Assembly (NCBI GenBank): GCA_015232935.1
Contig: JADFYT010000125.1
Location: 1 to 6,917 of the forward strand
Length of the DNA stretch: 6,917 bases
Reading direction: 5' to 3'
DNA from: Desulfamplus sp.
GTDB taxonomy: Bacteria > Desulfobacterota > Desulfobacteria > Desulfobacterales > Desulfobacteraceae
The position numbers and the translations under genes are program-made. The notes beneath the pieces were generated by a model. That model saw only the letters and a program-made list of their open reading frames with translations, was not told the origin of the DNA and did not search any database. Below, piece after piece: positions 6,153 through 6,917 of this stretch (positions are counted from its first letter, which is position 1; every line of letters begins with the position of its first letter).

Positions 6153-6917
6153 ATGGTCGCTGATAACCGTTTTCATAGTAACAGGTTTTTTCTCAAAGAT
6201 ACTGTCCGTCAACAGATCGATTTTTCCAGGACAGCCCAGAGCAGAAATCTGCCCGCTCCCCCCTTGCAGAAACCATGTGCGTCTGACATTGTTCGCGTTG
6301 ATATTCCCGATGGTGCCACCTCATTGACAAGGCTTTGCACAATGCCACTTGGAGAAGCTGTCATGAAACGCTCAAGCATAAGGAATTACACGGCTGGCTC
6401 CTTGACTCTTCAGGAGTTGTCAGCCCTTCTCTGGGCGACCCAGGGGGTCAGGAATGTATTGCATCCATCCTGTGCGTTGCGGACAGTTCCCTCTGCCGGA
6501 GCACGACACTCTTTTGAGACATATCTTGCGGTCAGCAGGATAGATGGCACGTCTTCCGGCCTATATCGCTACTTGCCATTTGATGGACATCTGGCACAAC
6601 TGACTGTTGATCCTGACATCGGATATAAAGCCGCGTCCGCAGCTCTTGGACAAGGATTTATAGCCTCCGCGGCGGTCACTTTATTCTGGACAGCAATTCC
6701 GTCAAGGATGGAGTGGCGTTATGATCTGGCGGCTCACAAGGTCATTGCCATTGATGCTGGCCATCTTTGCCAGAATCTGTATCTTGCCTGCACATCTATT
6801 GGATTGGGAACCTGTGCCATAGCAGCTTATGATCAGGATACATGCGACCAGCTTCTCGGGGTGGATGGAGATGAGGAGTTCACCATCTACCTTGCTCCGG
6901 TTGGCAGGGTTAGATAG
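6153..6917 (+). CDS. SagB-type nitroreductase family FMN-dependent dehydrogenase
   Basis: From the ATG at 6153 the product is 254 residues and ends with TAG on the last base of the window. It has the nitroreductase fold in SagB-like form. RSSIRNY (73-79) supplies the first FMN phosphate contacts. The block RTVPSAGARHSFETYLAV (110-127) resembles the family's R-x-x-PSAGA-x-x-x-x-E-x-Y-x-x-V pattern. GLYRYLP (136-142), KVIAIDAGHLCQNLYLA (196-212), IGLGTCAIAAYDQD (216-229) and EEFTIYLAPVGR (241-252) complete it. Such enzymes are flavin oxidoreductases. SagB proper oxidises azolines in modified peptides with a YcaO partner, but no YcaO or precursor gene is seen here, so a stand-alone role on a small molecule is as likely. 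A longer start at 6090 would add 21 residues that look unlike the family. It follows the transporter by 87 bases and could share its transcript. The first 60 residues are poorly conserved, which is normal for this group. Confidence 0.85.
   Translation: MVADNRFHSNRFFLKDTVRQQIDFSRTAQSRNLPAPPLQKPCASDIVRVDIPDGATSLTRLCTMPLGEAVMKRSSIRNYTAGSLTLQELSALLWATQGVRNVLHPSCALRTVPSAGARHSFETYLAVSRIDGTSSGLYRYLPFDGHLAQLTVDPDIGYKAASAALGQGFIASAAVTLFWTAIPSRMEWRYDLAAHKVIAIDAGHLCQNLYLACTSIGLGTCAIAAYDQDTCDQLLGVDGDEEFTIYLAPVGRVR

Noticed and set aside
6153..6917. An azole-modified peptide (thiazole/oxazole) biosynthesis cluster
   Set aside because: Only a SagB-like enzyme is present. No YcaO cyclodehydratase or precursor peptide is seen in the window.

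Overview
The window reads as a piece of a Gram-negative chromosome of moderate GC content. The protein families, and the style of the UvrC and ACT/UPF0210 proteins, suggest a deltaproteobacterium-like lineage (Desulfobacterota, perhaps Desulfobacterales). That placement is an impression from the translations, not a computed one. There are no tRNA or rRNA genes, CRISPR arrays, transposases or phage genes in view.

Layout. Positions 1-1056 on the minus strand encode the N-terminal 352 residues of the excision-repair nuclease UvrC, continuing past the left edge. Immediately beside it, head to head from about 1055 on the plus strand, lies the C-terminal part of a UvrC (second half of the RNase H-like nuclease domain plus the helix-hairpin-helix tail, ending at 1546). 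The two pieces look like one uvrC gene broken by an inversion: the 5' part is flipped relative to the 3' part. This is the most unusual thing in the window. It may be a real rearrangement, a duplicate 3' remnant beside an intact gene, or an assembly or amplification chimera. Twelve bases after the fragment, with a strong ribosome binding site, comes a Cof-type HAD phosphatase (1559-2416).

A 274-base gap with one weak hairpin separates this from a second group, all on the plus strand: a two-ACT-domain, GcvR-like regulatory protein (2691-3245), a full-length UPF0210/DUF711 protein (3358-4731), an Fsr-like major facilitator efflux protein (4851-6065, or starting at 4920) and a SagB-type FMN nitroreductase (6153-6917). 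The ACT plus UPF0210 pairing is a known conserved neighbourhood, and the ACT protein probably senses a small ligand for its partner. Two near-identical palindromes of about 25 bases, in opposite orientation, sit about 60 bases upstream of the ACT gene and of the UPF0210 gene, so they may be shared operators or a dispersed repeat.

The transporter and nitroreductase may be co-transcribed with the pair, since all lie on one strand with gaps of 87-119 bases, but no common pathway can be read from the sequence. I found no convincing new system. The rearranged uvrC and the paired palindromes are the points that deserve checking.
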